64,000 bases of DNA from Promethearchaeota archaeon (GCA_019058295.1 JAHPZI010000006.1:79916-143915); one strand, 5' to 3'. Counted from the first letter of the stretch, positions 23,396 to 33,361 are shown. Made by a program: numbers and translations. The notes: a model not told the origin generated them from the letters alone.

Positions 23396-23555
23396 ACTAT
23401 TAATATCACTTAAAATTTCTTCAATTTGTTTAATAAAAACCTTATTTAATTCTTCTACTATTGGATATCACCTGAATTTTTATTAATTAATATAAGCCAT
23501 TCATATAATAAGTAATTTGATATGACAATTTATTATAAATAACAAAGAAAGAATT

Positions 23556-23678
23556 TTATAAGTTCCCACCCCCACTTACCCCCATAATCACAACTAATTT
23601 ATTTCTGGGAATAATTACATTAATATTCTTTAAATTGTTCTGCCTAGCCCCTTTAATTATAATGGGATTATCAGTCAT
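23556..23678 (-). pseudogene. uvrA: Remnant of a second uvrA 5' end
   Basis: Read from the ATG at 23678, this gives [20 protein letters not shown] and then [15 protein letters not shown] before a TAA at 23556. It matches the first 40 residues of the intact UvrA (14865-17738) at about 29 of 39 aligned positions, including [21 protein letters not shown] and GVSG. The Walker A motif GVSGSGKS has decayed to GVSGGGNL and the frame stops at once. It lies 67 bp behind the uvrB stop on the same strand, where uvrA would sit in a uvrB-uvrA operon. It is a fragment of a diverged copy, not a fresh duplicate. Confidence 0.85.
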
Positions 23679-23745
23679 CTCTTATCAATGATTATTGAAT
23701 TAATCAAAAATGAAAAATTCTACGATTTTATTTTATAAGAATTCT

Positions 23746-25737
23746 TTAAATCTTTAATTTTAACTTAAGTTCTTTGATTCTATCCCTCAAATACGCAGCA
23801 TCTTCAAATCTTAATTCTTTTGCTGCTAAAAACATTTTATTCTCAAGATATTGTATAATCATCTCATTATCACCTAATTCTTCCATTTTATCCTCGATTG
23901 TTCTTTTCAACCTCTTGCTTTCTTTCTCCTTGAATTCTTTTTCTTCTGAAAGTGATTCTAAGATATTCTTTTTGACTGTTTGAGGTGTAATATTATTAAC
24001 TTCATTATATGAGATTTGTTTAGCTCTCCTTCTGTTTGTCTCATCAATTGCAGCTTTCATCGCAGGAGATGTTTTATCAGCATATAATATAGCCCTCCCG
24101 TTAATGTTTCTTGATGCCCTTCCTATAGTTTGGATTAATGAGCGAGTATCTCTCAAAAAGCCAAGTTTATCTGCATCGAGTATAGCCACTAATTGAACTT
24201 CTGGTAAATCAAGACCTTCACGTAGGAGATTTATACCTACAACGCTGTCGAAGGTTCCATCTCTTAGTTTTCTTAAAATTTCAAACCTTTCTACAGTATC
24301 AACTTCGGAATGTAAGTATGCAATTTTAATTCCCAATTCTGCATAATATTCTGCAATATCTTCAGCCATTCTTTTAGTTAATGTAGTAATCAAAATCCTT
24401 CCTTTATTATTTATAACTTTGCGGAGTTCCCCTAGTAAATCATCTATTTGGTTTTCAGCTGACCTAACTTCAATCTGAGGATCGACTAATCCAGTAGGGC
24501 GAATGATTTGTTCTGCCGAAATTCCACCACTTTTCTTTAATTCATAATCTCCTGGAGTAGCACTCATAAAAATAATATATTTAATTTTGCTTTCCCATTC
24601 TTCAAAAGTTAATGGTCTATTATCGTAAGCGCTTGGAAGCCGCCACCCATATTCTATCAGATTTTTCTTACGTGCTTTGTCACCGCCTATCATACCACGG
24701 ATTTGCGGAACCGTAACGTGAGATTCGTCTACTACAATCAAAAAATCTTGTGGGAAATAGTCAATCAAATTCATTGGGGGTTTTCCTGGAGGTCGCCCAT
24801 CCAAATGTCTTGAATAATTTTCAATTCCCTTACAATAGCCCATCTCTCTCATCATTTCTAAATCAAATTTTACTCTCCTTTCAATACGTTGAGCTTCTGC
24901 GTACTTTTTTTCATTTTTAAAGAATGCAATCTGTTTCTTTAATTCCATTTTTATGGATTCTAATGCTTTTATTTTATTTTCTTCTGGAATAATAAAATGG
25001 GTAGCTGGAAAAATTCGACAATTGGGTAATTCTTTAAGAACTTGATTAGAAAGCGGATGGATTTCTTGAATTGATTCAATCTCGTCTCCAAATAACGATA
25101 TTCTTATAGCTGTATCTAAGTATGCTGGAAAAATATCAACAATATCTCCTTTCACTCTAACAACGCCCCTTTTAAATTCAATGTTTTTTCGTTCGTAATT
25201 CATTTTGATTACGCGTTTCAATATATCAGATCTTTTAATAGTTTGTCCTACTTCTAAATCCAATGAAACAGCAACCCATTCATCAGGATTTCCAATTCCA
25301 TAAATGCATGAAACGCTAGCGACTATTATTACGTCCTCTCTAGTTTTTATCGCATGGGTAGACGCCAATCTTAATTTTTCAATTTCCTCGTTTACGCTAA
25401 AATCTTTTTCAATATACAAACCAGTAATCGGCATATAAGCTTCAGGTTGATAATAATCATAATATGAGACGAAATAATGAACTGCATTATGAGGAAAGAG
25501 TTCTTTAAGTTCATTATATAATTGTGCCGCTAAAGTTTTATTTGGAGCCATTACTAATGTAGGTTTCTGGACTTCTTGAATTATATTAGCAATTGTAAAA
25601 GTCTTTCCTGTTCCGGTCGCACCTAATAATGTTTGAAAGCTTTTACCATTTTTAATATTTTTAACAAGATTTTTAATTGCTTGAGGTTGATCTCCTCGTG
25701 CCGTAAATTCAGACTCTATTTTGAATTTTTTACTCAT
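23746..25737 (-). CDS. uvrB: UvrB, excinuclease ABC subunit B
   Basis: Helicase-like subunit that takes damaged DNA from UvrA and positions UvrC. Walker A is GATGTGKT (~residues 40-47); the damage-binding beta-hairpin is SYYDYYQPEAYMP; the Walker B/DExH is VDESHVTVPQ; motif VI is QTIGRASRN; helicase motifs ITTLTKRMAEDI and GINLLREGLDLPEV are complete. The C-terminal UVR domain (LENKMFLAAKELRFEDAAYL) that binds UvrA and UvrC is present. Length 663 is normal. Directly behind it lies a decayed uvrA start; the working uvrA is 6 kb away on the same strand. The gene is bacterial in type, as for uvrA. Confidence 0.97.
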   Translation of the reverse strand: MSKKFKIESEFTARGDQPQAIKNLVKNIKNGKSFQTLLGATGTGKTFTIANIIQEVQKPTLVMAPNKTLAAQLYNELKELFPHNAVHYFVSYYDYYQPEAYMPITGLYIEKDFSVNEEIEKLRLASTHAIKTREDVIIVASVSCIYGIGNPDEWVAVSLDLEVGQTIKRSDILKRVIKMNYERKNIEFKRGVVRVKGDIVDIFPAYLDTAIRISLFGDEIESIQEIHPLSNQVLKELPNCRIFPATHFIIPEENKIKALESIKMELKKQIAFFKNEKKYAEAQRIERRVKFDLEMMREMGYCKGIENYSRHLDGRPPGKPPMNLIDYFPQDFLIVVDESHVTVPQIRGMIGGDKARKKNLIEYGWRLPSAYDNRPLTFEEWESKIKYIIFMSATPGDYELKKSGGISAEQIIRPTGLVDPQIEVRSAENQIDDLLGELRKVINNKGRILITTLTKRMAEDIAEYYAELGIKIAYLHSEVDTVERFEILRKLRDGTFDSVVGINLLREGLDLPEVQLVAILDADKLGFLRDTRSLIQTIGRASRNINGRAILYADKTSPAMKAAIDETNRRRAKQISYNEVNNITPQTVKKNILESLSEEKEFKEKESKRLKRTIEDKMEELGDNEMIIQYLENKMFLAAKELRFEDAAYLRDRIKELKLKLKI

Positions 25738-25863
25738 ATGAATTAAATATTGTTTTAATGAAAAATTTAAGATTTAAATATATATAAACGATTAGACTAA
25801 ACTATTTTAATGAATAATGGCTTAAGATTTTTATGATGTTAAGTAAAAATTAATGTCTATAAT

Positions 25864-28800
25864 TTAATCTATATCTAAAATTTTTATATCTTCGGCGCCT
25901 TCTTTCGTGCGAACTAAAACTTCTAATTCATGACTTGTAGTAAGTGTTGGAATTCCTAATTCAATTGATAATGTGTTATTAACATATGACATAGCAATCG
26001 TTAATGTAACTGAATCTAAGGGTTCTAGATCTAATGATTCTCCTACTCCTAAGCTGAAATCGTTGGGGTTGAAATAGGTGCCATTAATGTAAATTGAATC
26101 TACATTGAGATCTCGAGTGCCACCATTAGTGTTTGTTATTACCAAATCACCAGAGCCACTAAGATCTGCATCCGGTTCAGTTGAACTTATTGTAATATTA
26201 TAAAGATTACTATCAACTATTGCATTAAATGTATGAATTGTTGTTGCGGTAGTATTGGTTGTAATATTTACTCTAACTTCATTTGATTTATTTATTTTTA
26301 AAGTATCAATATCAAAAGAGATTAATGCGCATTCTTGTACTTCTAAGGTGGCATCTCCATAGAGAAAGTTTACGTCATTAGCAACTGAGATAGGTGTTGT
26401 ATCATTAAGAGTCACATTAATTAAAGTGATAGGCTCATCTCCAGTATTTTTTATTAATATTCTTCCTGTTTCATTAGCAGCAATATACGATGTTGTTAAA
26501 CCATCAATTTTATCGATAATTGATATATTAGCCTCGTTCTTAATTGCATGAAATACACCGATATCTGAAGCTACTGGGTTATCTAATTCATATCCTTTAG
26601 CCGCAATAGCAATAATTAATTCTTCATTTAAATTTATATCAGGTAATATTGATTGGATGTCTGAAGGTTCTATTACAATTGTGTTTTCATCGTTTGGGTT
26701 CAATATTAAATTGTGATTAATAGTATCAATATTTTCAGGATCAAGAGCATTTGCAATTGTTAAATCAAAAGTATTTCCATTCCTAACAGAATCCGCTTTA
26801 GCAACATAAACTGAATCTAATCCCAAAACTTTACTTCCGCTATTTTTTACACGAATTTTAATGTTTCCATCAGTGTAGGCATAAGTATCTATGTTATTAT
26901 AATCAATTGGTATGTGATATTTATAAGTATTTTTACTGTTTACTGCTAAAAGTTCAGGTGAAAGAGTTCTCTCATCATTAAGGATCGAAAGTTGGTAGTT
27001 TTTAGTATTATATGACAACAGGGTTTCATCTTTTGCACCTTGTGAAGTATTTACTCCAACTAAATTACCTGTTATACCTGAAAGAAGAGGGTTAAATTCA
27101 CCGGTAACATTTTCTATATAGGCTTTCGCTTTTTCTCCTGGCCTTAATACTGAGGATCCACTTATATAGCTTGTAGCATCATATGCATTTTGTTCACTAT
27201 TAATATAAAATTTATTTAAATTAACAGGAGAAGTTCCAACATTTTCCACTTCAAGAAAAACATCAGCCAATTCGCCTTTTTGCTCAATCTTACTATTCTC
27301 TCGATTAATTTTTATTTCTCCTGGTTCAGCTTCAGAAACAAAGAAATTATCTGTGCTTTCATCAAAATTATATTTAGTTCCCTCTAACGCATCTGCTTCA
27401 GCTGAAACAGTTATATTCACTACATCATCCTCTTTATAAGGAATGTTCAAATCAACCCAAACTATATCTTCCTCATTTATATTCAATATTTTATCATAAT
27501 TTGATCGACCCATTGTAAAATTGTATTCTATATTGTTAATTTTTACATTTTTAATTGTTAAATCTCTCGTTCCTGTGTTTTTTAAACTAAATGTAGAGCT
27601 CCCGATATCAAATACTTTAGGATCAATTATTGAAAAGCTAGAATCCAAGGCAGTATAGTCGACTTGAAATAATTTTACCATACCATTTTGAGAGAAATAT
27701 GCTGGTTTAAATACTTTAAAGTCATACTCCCCATTAGTAGGTATGTGATCTGCCCATTCATTTCCATTATCGTCTTCTCTCGCTTTAATATTGTACGATG
27801 GATTTCCGCCAATCTGAGAAGCGTAATACCATTTTAAATAGTCTGTATTAGGATTAACATTTGAAGGATTTGTAGGTTCCCCATAAAACATTAACTTAAC
27901 TAATTGACTTTGAAACCAAGAATCTTCATATTTACCACTTGTTTCATTGATATAATCACTCTCAAGAAAAACGCTATCTTCAGCCCAATTATCTTCTTCC
28001 AATCCCTTTTTTTCATATTTTGCATAATTGTCGTTACAAATTCTCAACATCCATGGCCATTTACCCTCATCGCCTCCCATTCCACTAATTAAAAATCCAA
28101 AATACACTAAGACATAATCCGCTTCTAATTCCCTAAGTATTTTAGCACTATATATTTCATTCGTTTGCATAAATGCCATTCCTGTCATTCCTATTCTAGA
28201 ACCATCATGTGTATTGTTATCATTAACCGTAGTTACATTTCCAACGGGAGTGAGCCAATAACCATAATCCCACCAACTTACAACAACATCGGTCCCAGCT
28301 AAATTATTTTTCATCCAAGTCAATGCATCTTCCCAATCATGAAATTGTCCTCCAGCTACCATTTGGCTATAAGATAATTGATTAATAGAAATATCAGTTG
28401 CATGATAAACTTGAGCTATGCATAATATTCCAACCAAAGCATAGACCGCAAAAACTTCCGACCTCCCTACAGGTTTTCTTATTTGTCTTCTCCGTTTCCT
28501 GCTCACGCTAAGCTTTCTTTCTCCAACAAAACCCCCATAGATTTTCAAAACGTTTACTAACCCATAAGCACCCATTAATGATGCCGCAGGTGCAAATAAT
28601 AAAATTATTCGAATCATACTTCCTGTAAAATAAAATAATGTCAATAAAAATATCATTAAAAATACATCCGCAAAATTTAACCTCTTAAAACAAAAAAATA
28701 TTCCAAGAGGTAAAAGGAGCATTGGAATTAAAGTGTTATAATAAAAAATGGACCAAGCACTAGGCATATGTTCTGCAACTGAAGCTACAAGATGCATTTG

Positions 28801-29862
28801 ATCACGTAATAAAGGACTAAGAACACTATTTAATCTGCTTCCAATGCCCAAAGGTACTAATTTTGGGTTAACCCATATGATTACTGCAATAATAATTATG
28901 AGAGGAATTGCTAACCATTTTATTGAATTTAATAAAATATTATAAAATCTAGGATAATTATTCCTTTTTGAGTGAATCATATGAAATAGGATCAAAATTA
29001 AGGTAAAAAAAAATACCCCTGCAAAGGATAAATTAGTAAAAAAATCGCTAGGTTCAAAAGCAAGAAATAACGAATGTATCATAAATCCCGTCCCTATGGT
29101 TCCACTATAAGCAATTAATATATTCTCATCATATTTATTTAATAAAATCATAATAGTACATACAAGTGGTATAATAAAGAAAACAAATTGATAACCGCCC
29201 CAACTTAAGGATAAATAGCCTAAGAAAAAACCTCCCATTATCGAATGCGTAAATTTGCCCGTTTTAACTGCTTTTAAGAAAAATAAAAATGTCATGAGGG
29301 TCGCAAACACACCTATGGTTTCATTATCGAAAAAACCAGCCATTGTACGCTGCATATGTCCAGTATTGAATGCTAAGAAAAAAGCCGCAAATAACCCACA
29401 TTCCCGATTGTAAACCTCTTTTCCAAGAAAATACATAGCCAATACAGTAAGTCCACCCATAATAGCTGGAAGATAATAACAAACTTCATATATAGAAACT
29501 GGGATTCCAATAAAATTCAAAATCATCCATACAGCAACTGCCGTAAAGGGTAAGCCAGGTCTTGTCCTTGCTCGTGGAATACCCTCAGGATACCAACTCT
29601 TTTTATCTACCCAATGAAAGTACTCATAAAGAGAGTGCTCGCTGATATATTTAGCATTATAATATTGTATCCATGGATCAAATGCTTTAATTAAAGTTTG
29701 TCCTCTAAGAACGGGCGTTAGCCTTATCATTATCGCTAGAATTACGATTAATGTAATCGCTAAAAAAAAGACAATATTTTGCTTTTTTGCCCCCACAACT
29801 GAGCTGCGGATCCGGTCTTTAAAACCACTTAGGGAGTTGCCAATCCTACGTAAAACAGGCAT
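25864..29862 (-). CDS. aglB: Oligosaccharyltransferase AglB (STT3 family) with long C-terminal extension
   Basis: Transfers a lipid-linked glycan to Asn in N-x-S/T sequons on the outer face of the membrane. N-terminal ~480 residues carry about a dozen membrane helices. Landmarks: first acidic motif AFDPWIQYYNAKY, second acidic motif GFFDNETIGVF, and the sequon-binding SWWDYGYWLTP near residue 530. Length 1332 is well above most archaeal AglB (~850-970): residues ~740-1332 form an extended chain of beta-sandwich modules with repeated phrases such as LKNTGTRDLTIKNVKIN, VENVGTSPVNLNKFYIN and IKNTGDEPITLINVTLN, like CARDB or lamin-tail-type folds. The extension may shape substrate access or anchor the enzyme to an S-layer. 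The kelch-like surface protein at 60171-61808 is full of sequons and is a plausible substrate. Confidence 0.95.
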   Translation of the reverse strand: MPVLRRIGNSLSGFKDRIRSSVVGAKKQNIVFFLAITLIVILAIMIRLTPVLRGQTLIKAFDPWIQYYNAKYISEHSLYEYFHWVDKKSWYPEGIPRARTRPGLPFTAVAVWMILNFIGIPVSIYEVCYYLPAIMGGLTVLAMYFLGKEVYNRECGLFAAFFLAFNTGHMQRTMAGFFDNETIGVFATLMTFLFFLKAVKTGKFTHSIMGGFFLGYLSLSWGGYQFVFFIIPLVCTIMILLNKYDENILIAYSGTIGTGFMIHSLFLAFEPSDFFTNLSFAGVFFFTLILILFHMIHSKRNNYPRFYNILLNSIKWLAIPLIIIIAVIIWVNPKLVPLGIGSRLNSVLSPLLRDQMHLVASVAEHMPSAWSIFYYNTLIPMLLLPLGIFFCFKRLNFADVFLMIFLLTLFYFTGSMIRIILLFAPAASLMGAYGLVNVLKIYGGFVGERKLSVSRKRRRQIRKPVGRSEVFAVYALVGILCIAQVYHATDISINQLSYSQMVAGGQFHDWEDALTWMKNNLAGTDVVVSWWDYGYWLTPVGNVTTVNDNNTHDGSRIGMTGMAFMQTNEIYSAKILRELEADYVLVYFGFLISGMGGDEGKWPWMLRICNDNYAKYEKKGLEEDNWAEDSVFLESDYINETSGKYEDSWFQSQLVKLMFYGEPTNPSNVNPNTDYLKWYYASQIGGNPSYNIKAREDDNGNEWADHIPTNGEYDFKVFKPAYFSQNGMVKLFQVDYTALDSSFSIIDPKVFDIGSSTFSLKNTGTRDLTIKNVKINNIEYNFTMGRSNYDKILNINEEDIVWVDLNIPYKEDDVVNITVSAEADALEGTKYNFDESTDNFFVSEAEPGEIKINRENSKIEQKGELADVFLEVENVGTSPVNLNKFYINSEQNAYDATSYISGSSVLRPGEKAKAYIENVTGEFNPLLSGITGNLVGVNTSQGAKDETLLSYNTKNYQLSILNDERTLSPELLAVNSKNTYKYHIPIDYNNIDTYAYTDGNIKIRVKNSGSKVLGLDSVYVAKADSVRNGNTFDLTIANALDPENIDTINHNLILNPNDENTIVIEPSDIQSILPDINLNEELIIAIAAKGYELDNPVASDIGVFHAIKNEANISIIDKIDGLTTSYIAANETGRILIKNTGDEPITLINVTLNDTTPISVANDVNFLYGDATLEVQECALISFDIDTLKINKSNEVRVNITTNTTATTIHTFNAIVDSNLYNITISSTEPDADLSGSGDLVITNTNGGTRDLNVDSIYINGTYFNPNDFSLGVGESLDLEPLDSVTLTIAMSYVNNTLSIELGIPTLTTSHELEVLVRTKEGAEDIKILDID

Positions 29863-30139
29863 CCATGATCTAAATCTTATTTACTATGAAAATCTAATAA
29901 AATCTATTTAGATTATAAAAAATACTAAATCTTATAAAATTTTTTATTATAGGTGTGTAAATATATGGAAATACGCATTTAATTGTATAAATAAATTTAA
30001 ATTTATCTGCGTTGAAATGATAACGAGAGATAATAATATTGATAATTTTTTGAATATTATATTTCATGTTATAATATTTTATTATCATGTTTCTTTACTA
30101 TTTAGAATTGAAATATATAATATATTGATAGGAATTTAG

Positions 30140-30985
30140 ATGGAAAGCAGAAGGTATCTCTTAAAATTTTATTATATAGGAAGAAAAAAGTTTCATGGTT
30201 CACAAAGGCAAAAAAGTTTTTTAACTATTGAAGAATGTTTAATTAACGCTTTAAATGAAAAGAATTACATAAAAGATGCTGAAAGTTCTGGATTTGAAGT
30301 AGCAAGTAGAACAGATCGATTTGTTTCTGCCCGAGCCGCTGTATTTTCGTTCATTACTACAAAAAAACCCATTTTGATGGAAATAAATTCAGAATTGCCT
30401 GAAGAAATAGGGCTTTGGGCTTATACAGAAGTATCTATTGATTTTTTATCTAGATTTAATGCATTATATCGCCATTACAAATATATAGTTCCTGAATCTC
30501 TTAGTTTTCTTCAAAAAAATAGCAAATTTAACTTTAATATTATTAAAAAAGCTTGTACGGAATTGGAAGGTAAACATAACTTTATAAATTTCTCTAAACC
30601 AGGGAAAGTGGAGGAAAAAACAGTAAGAGATATGGATTCAGTCAAGATTTCTATTAATAACGACTTTTTAATCTTTGATTTTAAAAGTAGGGCTTTTTTG
30701 AGACAACAAATTCGAAGAATGGTTAAAAAAATTTTAGAATTAGGGACAGGTGAAATAGAATATGATGATTTTCTAAAATTATTCGATGTAACAAAACAAT
30801 TTTTTTATCAGCCAGCCGATCCTTCAGGTTTAATTTTATGGGATATCAAATTTGATGATAATATTAAATTTGAAGTAGATATAAAATCTAAAAAAAGAAT
30901 GGAAACCTATTTTCTAAATCAAGAATTAAAATTCTGCTTAAAAAAGCAATTATTCAGAATTTTGCAGCAAGACGATTTTAGCTAA
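30140..30985 (+). CDS. truA: tRNA pseudouridine synthase A
   Basis: Isomerises uridines in the tRNA anticodon arm (positions 38-40 in bacteria). The catalytic Asp lies in ASRTDRFVSARAAVFSF (~residues 54-70), in place of the usual GRTDxGVHAxxQ; GKHNFINFSKPG (family: GxHDFxxF) and FDFKSRAFLRQQIRRMV (family: xGxxFLxxMVRxxV) are the other landmarks. Length 281 is normal. The change from GVHA to FVSA after the Asp is seen in divergent archaeal members, which may act at other positions. Its 3' end overlaps the convergent rfcS by 36 bp. Confidence 0.92.
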   Translation: MESRRYLLKFYYIGRKKFHGSQRQKSFLTIEECLINALNEKNYIKDAESSGFEVASRTDRFVSARAAVFSFITTKKPILMEINSELPEEIGLWAYTEVSIDFLSRFNALYRHYKYIVPESLSFLQKNSKFNFNIIKKACTELEGKHNFINFSKPGKVEEKTVRDMDSVKISINNDFLIFDFKSRAFLRQQIRRMVKKILELGTGEIEYDDFLKLFDVTKQFFYQPADPSGLILWDIKFDDNIKFEVDIKSKKRMETYFLNQELKFCLKKQLFRILQQDDFS

Positions 30986-31921
30986 TAAAGATTGCAATTG
31001 AATTTCTTCTGTTCCTCCTTGACTTAAACGGTATTCAAATTCTGCAAGTAATTTTGAGAGCTCGATTTTTAAATTTTCGGATATATTTAAATCATAAATC
31101 TCTCTGTGTATATCTCTAATGATATTTCTACCTGAGATGCCATAATCTTTAATTAATTCATTCAATAGTTTAATCGATAATTGTAATTGTCCTTCTAGAG
31201 CATTCTGAAGGATAATTTTAATTTTATCTGGTGGCACTTCACCAGCTACTCTAAATACTATCTCTTGGTCTATTTTTTTTGATATTGTTCCACATGATTG
31301 TAAATAATTTATAGCTCTTCGACAATCTCCGCGTGAAACATCTACTAAGGCATTTAAACCATTTGCAGCTAAATTTAGCTCCTCTTTAGAAGCAATTAGT
31401 TTAATTCTGTTTTTAATATCATCTTTATTTAAAGGAGAAAACCTAAACACAACGCATCTTGATTGAATCGGCGGGATTATTTTATTTGAATAATTACATA
31501 TTAAAATCATTCTACAGTTTTTTGTATATTTTTCCATTGTTCTTCTTAATGCTTGTTGAGCTGGAGCAGTCATATTATCTGCTTCATCAAGAATTAATAT
31601 TTTAAAGGGAACATCAATTGGTGGTATTGCTTTAGCAAAATCTTTAATATATGTTCTAATCACATCGATACCTCGGGCATCACTAGCATTCAATTCTAAA
31701 TAAGTATTGTTTAACGACATTTTCTTGCCGTATAAATCTCTTACCATTGCTAAAGCAGAAGTTGTTTTTCCTGTTCCTGCTGGACCAGCAAAGATTAAAT
31801 GAGGCATAGATTCATCTATAATAAATTGTTTTAAACGTTTTATAATGGCATTTTGGTTAACAACATCGTTTAAAGAACGCGGACGATACTTTTCGACCCA
31901 AGGACGATTTTCTACTGACAT
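30950..31921 (-). CDS. rfcS: Replication factor C small subunit (clamp loader)
   Basis: AAA+ ATPase of the clamp loader that places PCNA on primed DNA. WVEKYRPRSLNDVV at the N-terminus is RFC box II; Walker A GPAGTGKTTSA; Walker B ILDEADNM; sensor 1 ICNYSNKIIPPIQSRC with the SRC arginine-finger motif. Length 323 is that of archaeal RfcS. Its partner PCNA is encoded at 44632-45435; the large subunit is not in the window. The last 12 codons overlap truA on the opposite strand, a compact but ordinary arrangement. Confidence 0.96.
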   Translation of the reverse strand: MSVENRPWVEKYRPRSLNDVVNQNAIIKRLKQFIIDESMPHLIFAGPAGTGKTTSALAMVRDLYGKKMSLNNTYLELNASDARGIDVIRTYIKDFAKAIPPIDVPFKILILDEADNMTAPAQQALRRTMEKYTKNCRMILICNYSNKIIPPIQSRCVVFRFSPLNKDDIKNRIKLIASKEELNLAANGLNALVDVSRGDCRRAINYLQSCGTISKKIDQEIVFRVAGEVPPDKIKIILQNALEGQLQLSIKLLNELIKDYGISGRNIIRDIHREIYDLNISENLKIELSKLLAEFEYRLSQGGTEEIQLQSLLAKIVLLQNSE

Positions 31922-32028
31922 TACAACTCTTAAAAATATATACTAATATAATAGAAGAAAATATTAAGATTAAATTTTCTTAATTCTTAATTAATAAATA
32001 TTATTAAAAAAAAAGAGAGTAAATATTT

Positions 32029-33336
32029 ATGGTTGATTTTAAAATAAAAAAAATTAAATCTAGGTGGATTTTAGATTCTCGTGGAAATCCCACCGTAGAA
32101 ACTGAAGTATACGCTGAAGATGATTTTGGAAGAGCTGCAGTACCTTCAGGAGCTTCGACAGGAGTTTTAGAAGCACTTGAATTAAGAGATGGGGGAAAAG
32201 CTTTTCTAGGAAAACATGTTACCAAGGCTGTTTCTAATGTAAACAACATAATAGCAAACAAATTAGTAGGATTTGATGTCAGGGATCAGAAAAAAATTGA
32301 CGAGGAATTGATAGCTATTGATGGAACTGAAAATAAAAGTAAATTGGGTGCTAATGCGATATTATCAGTTTCTTTAGCAGTTGCGAAAATAGCAGCAAAA
32401 TTATCCGATAAACCTTTATTTGCACATTTGTATGAATTAAGCTATGGTAAAAATAGAGAAGATTATCTTCTGCCTCTGCCGTGTTCTAATGTCTTAAATG
32501 GAGGCGAACACGCAGGAAATAATTTAGCAATCCAAGAATTTATGATATTACCGATCGGAGCGAAATCGTTTTCTGGGGCGATACAAAATGTTGCTGAAGT
32601 TTATCAAACGCTTAAAGCCCTTTTATCTAAGAAATATGGTAGACCATCTGTTAATGTTGGCGACGAAGGAGGATTTGCCCCAAATTTATCTTTAACTAGA
32701 GATGCTATTGATATAATCATTGATGGAATCGAAGAGGCAGGATTTATGATGGGAACCGATTTTGTATTAGGAATAGATGCTGCTGCTAGTGAATTTTATG
32801 AAGATGATGAATATTATAATATTGATGGAAAAAAATTAACAGAAGAAGAGTTATTACAATATTATTTGGATTTAACTCACGATTACCCTTTAAACTCAAT
32901 TGAAGACCCATTTGACGAAAAAGCATTTAGTGGTTTTACACACTTAACTGCTAAAGTTGGAAAATCAATCCAAATTGTAGATGACGACATTACTGTTACT
33001 AATATTAAAATTCTCGAAAGGGCAATTACTGAAAAAGCAGGAAATGCATTGCTACTTAAAGTTAACCAAATTGGAAGTTTAACTGAAGCAATTAAAGCTG
33101 CTAAAATGTCTTTTGAGCATGGATTTAATGTAATGGTATCTCATCGTTCTGGTGAAACTGAAGATACTTTTATTGCTGATTTGGCTGTTGGGCTCTGCAC
33201 AGGTCAATTAAAGACTGGAGCCCCTTGCAGAAGCGATAGAAATTGTAAATTTAATCAGCTTCTTAGAATTGAAGAGATTTTAGGAGAAAACGCAAAGTAT
33301 CCTAAGAATTTCGGTTCTTGGAAGAATTTTCAGTAA
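32029..33336 (+). CDS. eno: Enolase
   Basis: Interconverts 2-phosphoglycerate and phosphoenolpyruvate. Features: SRGNPTVETEVYA and VPSGASTGVLEALELRD (lid loop with Ser), catalytic Glu pair around GGEHAGNNLAIQEFM and VGDEGGFAPNL, metal ligands in GIDAAASEFY, SIEDPFDEKAF and IVDDDITVTN, the catalytic lysine in LLKVNQIGSLTEA, and the signature SHRSGETEDTFIADLAVG. Length 435 is typical. It acts directly after phosphoglycerate mutase (4311-5525) in glycolysis. The gene stands alone between the divergent rfcS and the convergent methyltransferase. Confidence 0.97.
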   Translation: MVDFKIKKIKSRWILDSRGNPTVETEVYAEDDFGRAAVPSGASTGVLEALELRDGGKAFLGKHVTKAVSNVNNIIANKLVGFDVRDQKKIDEELIAIDGTENKSKLGANAILSVSLAVAKIAAKLSDKPLFAHLYELSYGKNREDYLLPLPCSNVLNGGEHAGNNLAIQEFMILPIGAKSFSGAIQNVAEVYQTLKALLSKKYGRPSVNVGDEGGFAPNLSLTRDAIDIIIDGIEEAGFMMGTDFVLGIDAAASEFYEDDEYYNIDGKKLTEEELLQYYLDLTHDYPLNSIEDPFDEKAFSGFTHLTAKVGKSIQIVDDDITVTNIKILERAITEKAGNALLLKVNQIGSLTEAIKAAKMSFEHGFNVMVSHRSGETEDTFIADLAVGLCTGQLKTGAPCRSDRNCKFNQLLRIEEILGENAKYPKNFGSWKNFQ

Positions 33337-33361
33337 ATTCTAATATCATTTACTTCCCATC

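Larger units (their letters stand above)
17739..23555. mobile_element. Putative genomic island between intact uvrA and a uvrA 5' remnant
   Basis: The 5.8 kb between the start of uvrA and a decayed copy of the uvrA start (23556-23678) hold only accessory genes: an LRR protein, a PH-like membrane protein, an SQSCD-motif protein, a helical protein, a TIGR04255-like protein, a tiny membrane protein, a divergent regulator-like protein and a HEPN protein. None of them is a housekeeping gene, in contrast to both flanks. The similar uvrA 5' ends on either side are what one would expect if DNA entered at, or recombined with, uvrA. No integrase, transposase, tRNA or perfect direct repeat is visible, and the two uvrA copies differ by about a quarter of residues, so the event is old or mechanistically different. 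Inference only. Confidence 0.4.

Noticed and set aside
17739..23678. Perfect direct repeats, integrase or transposase that would prove a classical integrated element
   Set aside because: None found by eye; only the diverged uvrA 5' copies bound the block, so the island is given as inference.
29894..30088. 64-codon minus-strand frame between aglB and truA
   Set aside because: Low-complexity Ile/Tyr/Lys in very A+T-rich DNA, no ribosome-binding site, no recognisable features.
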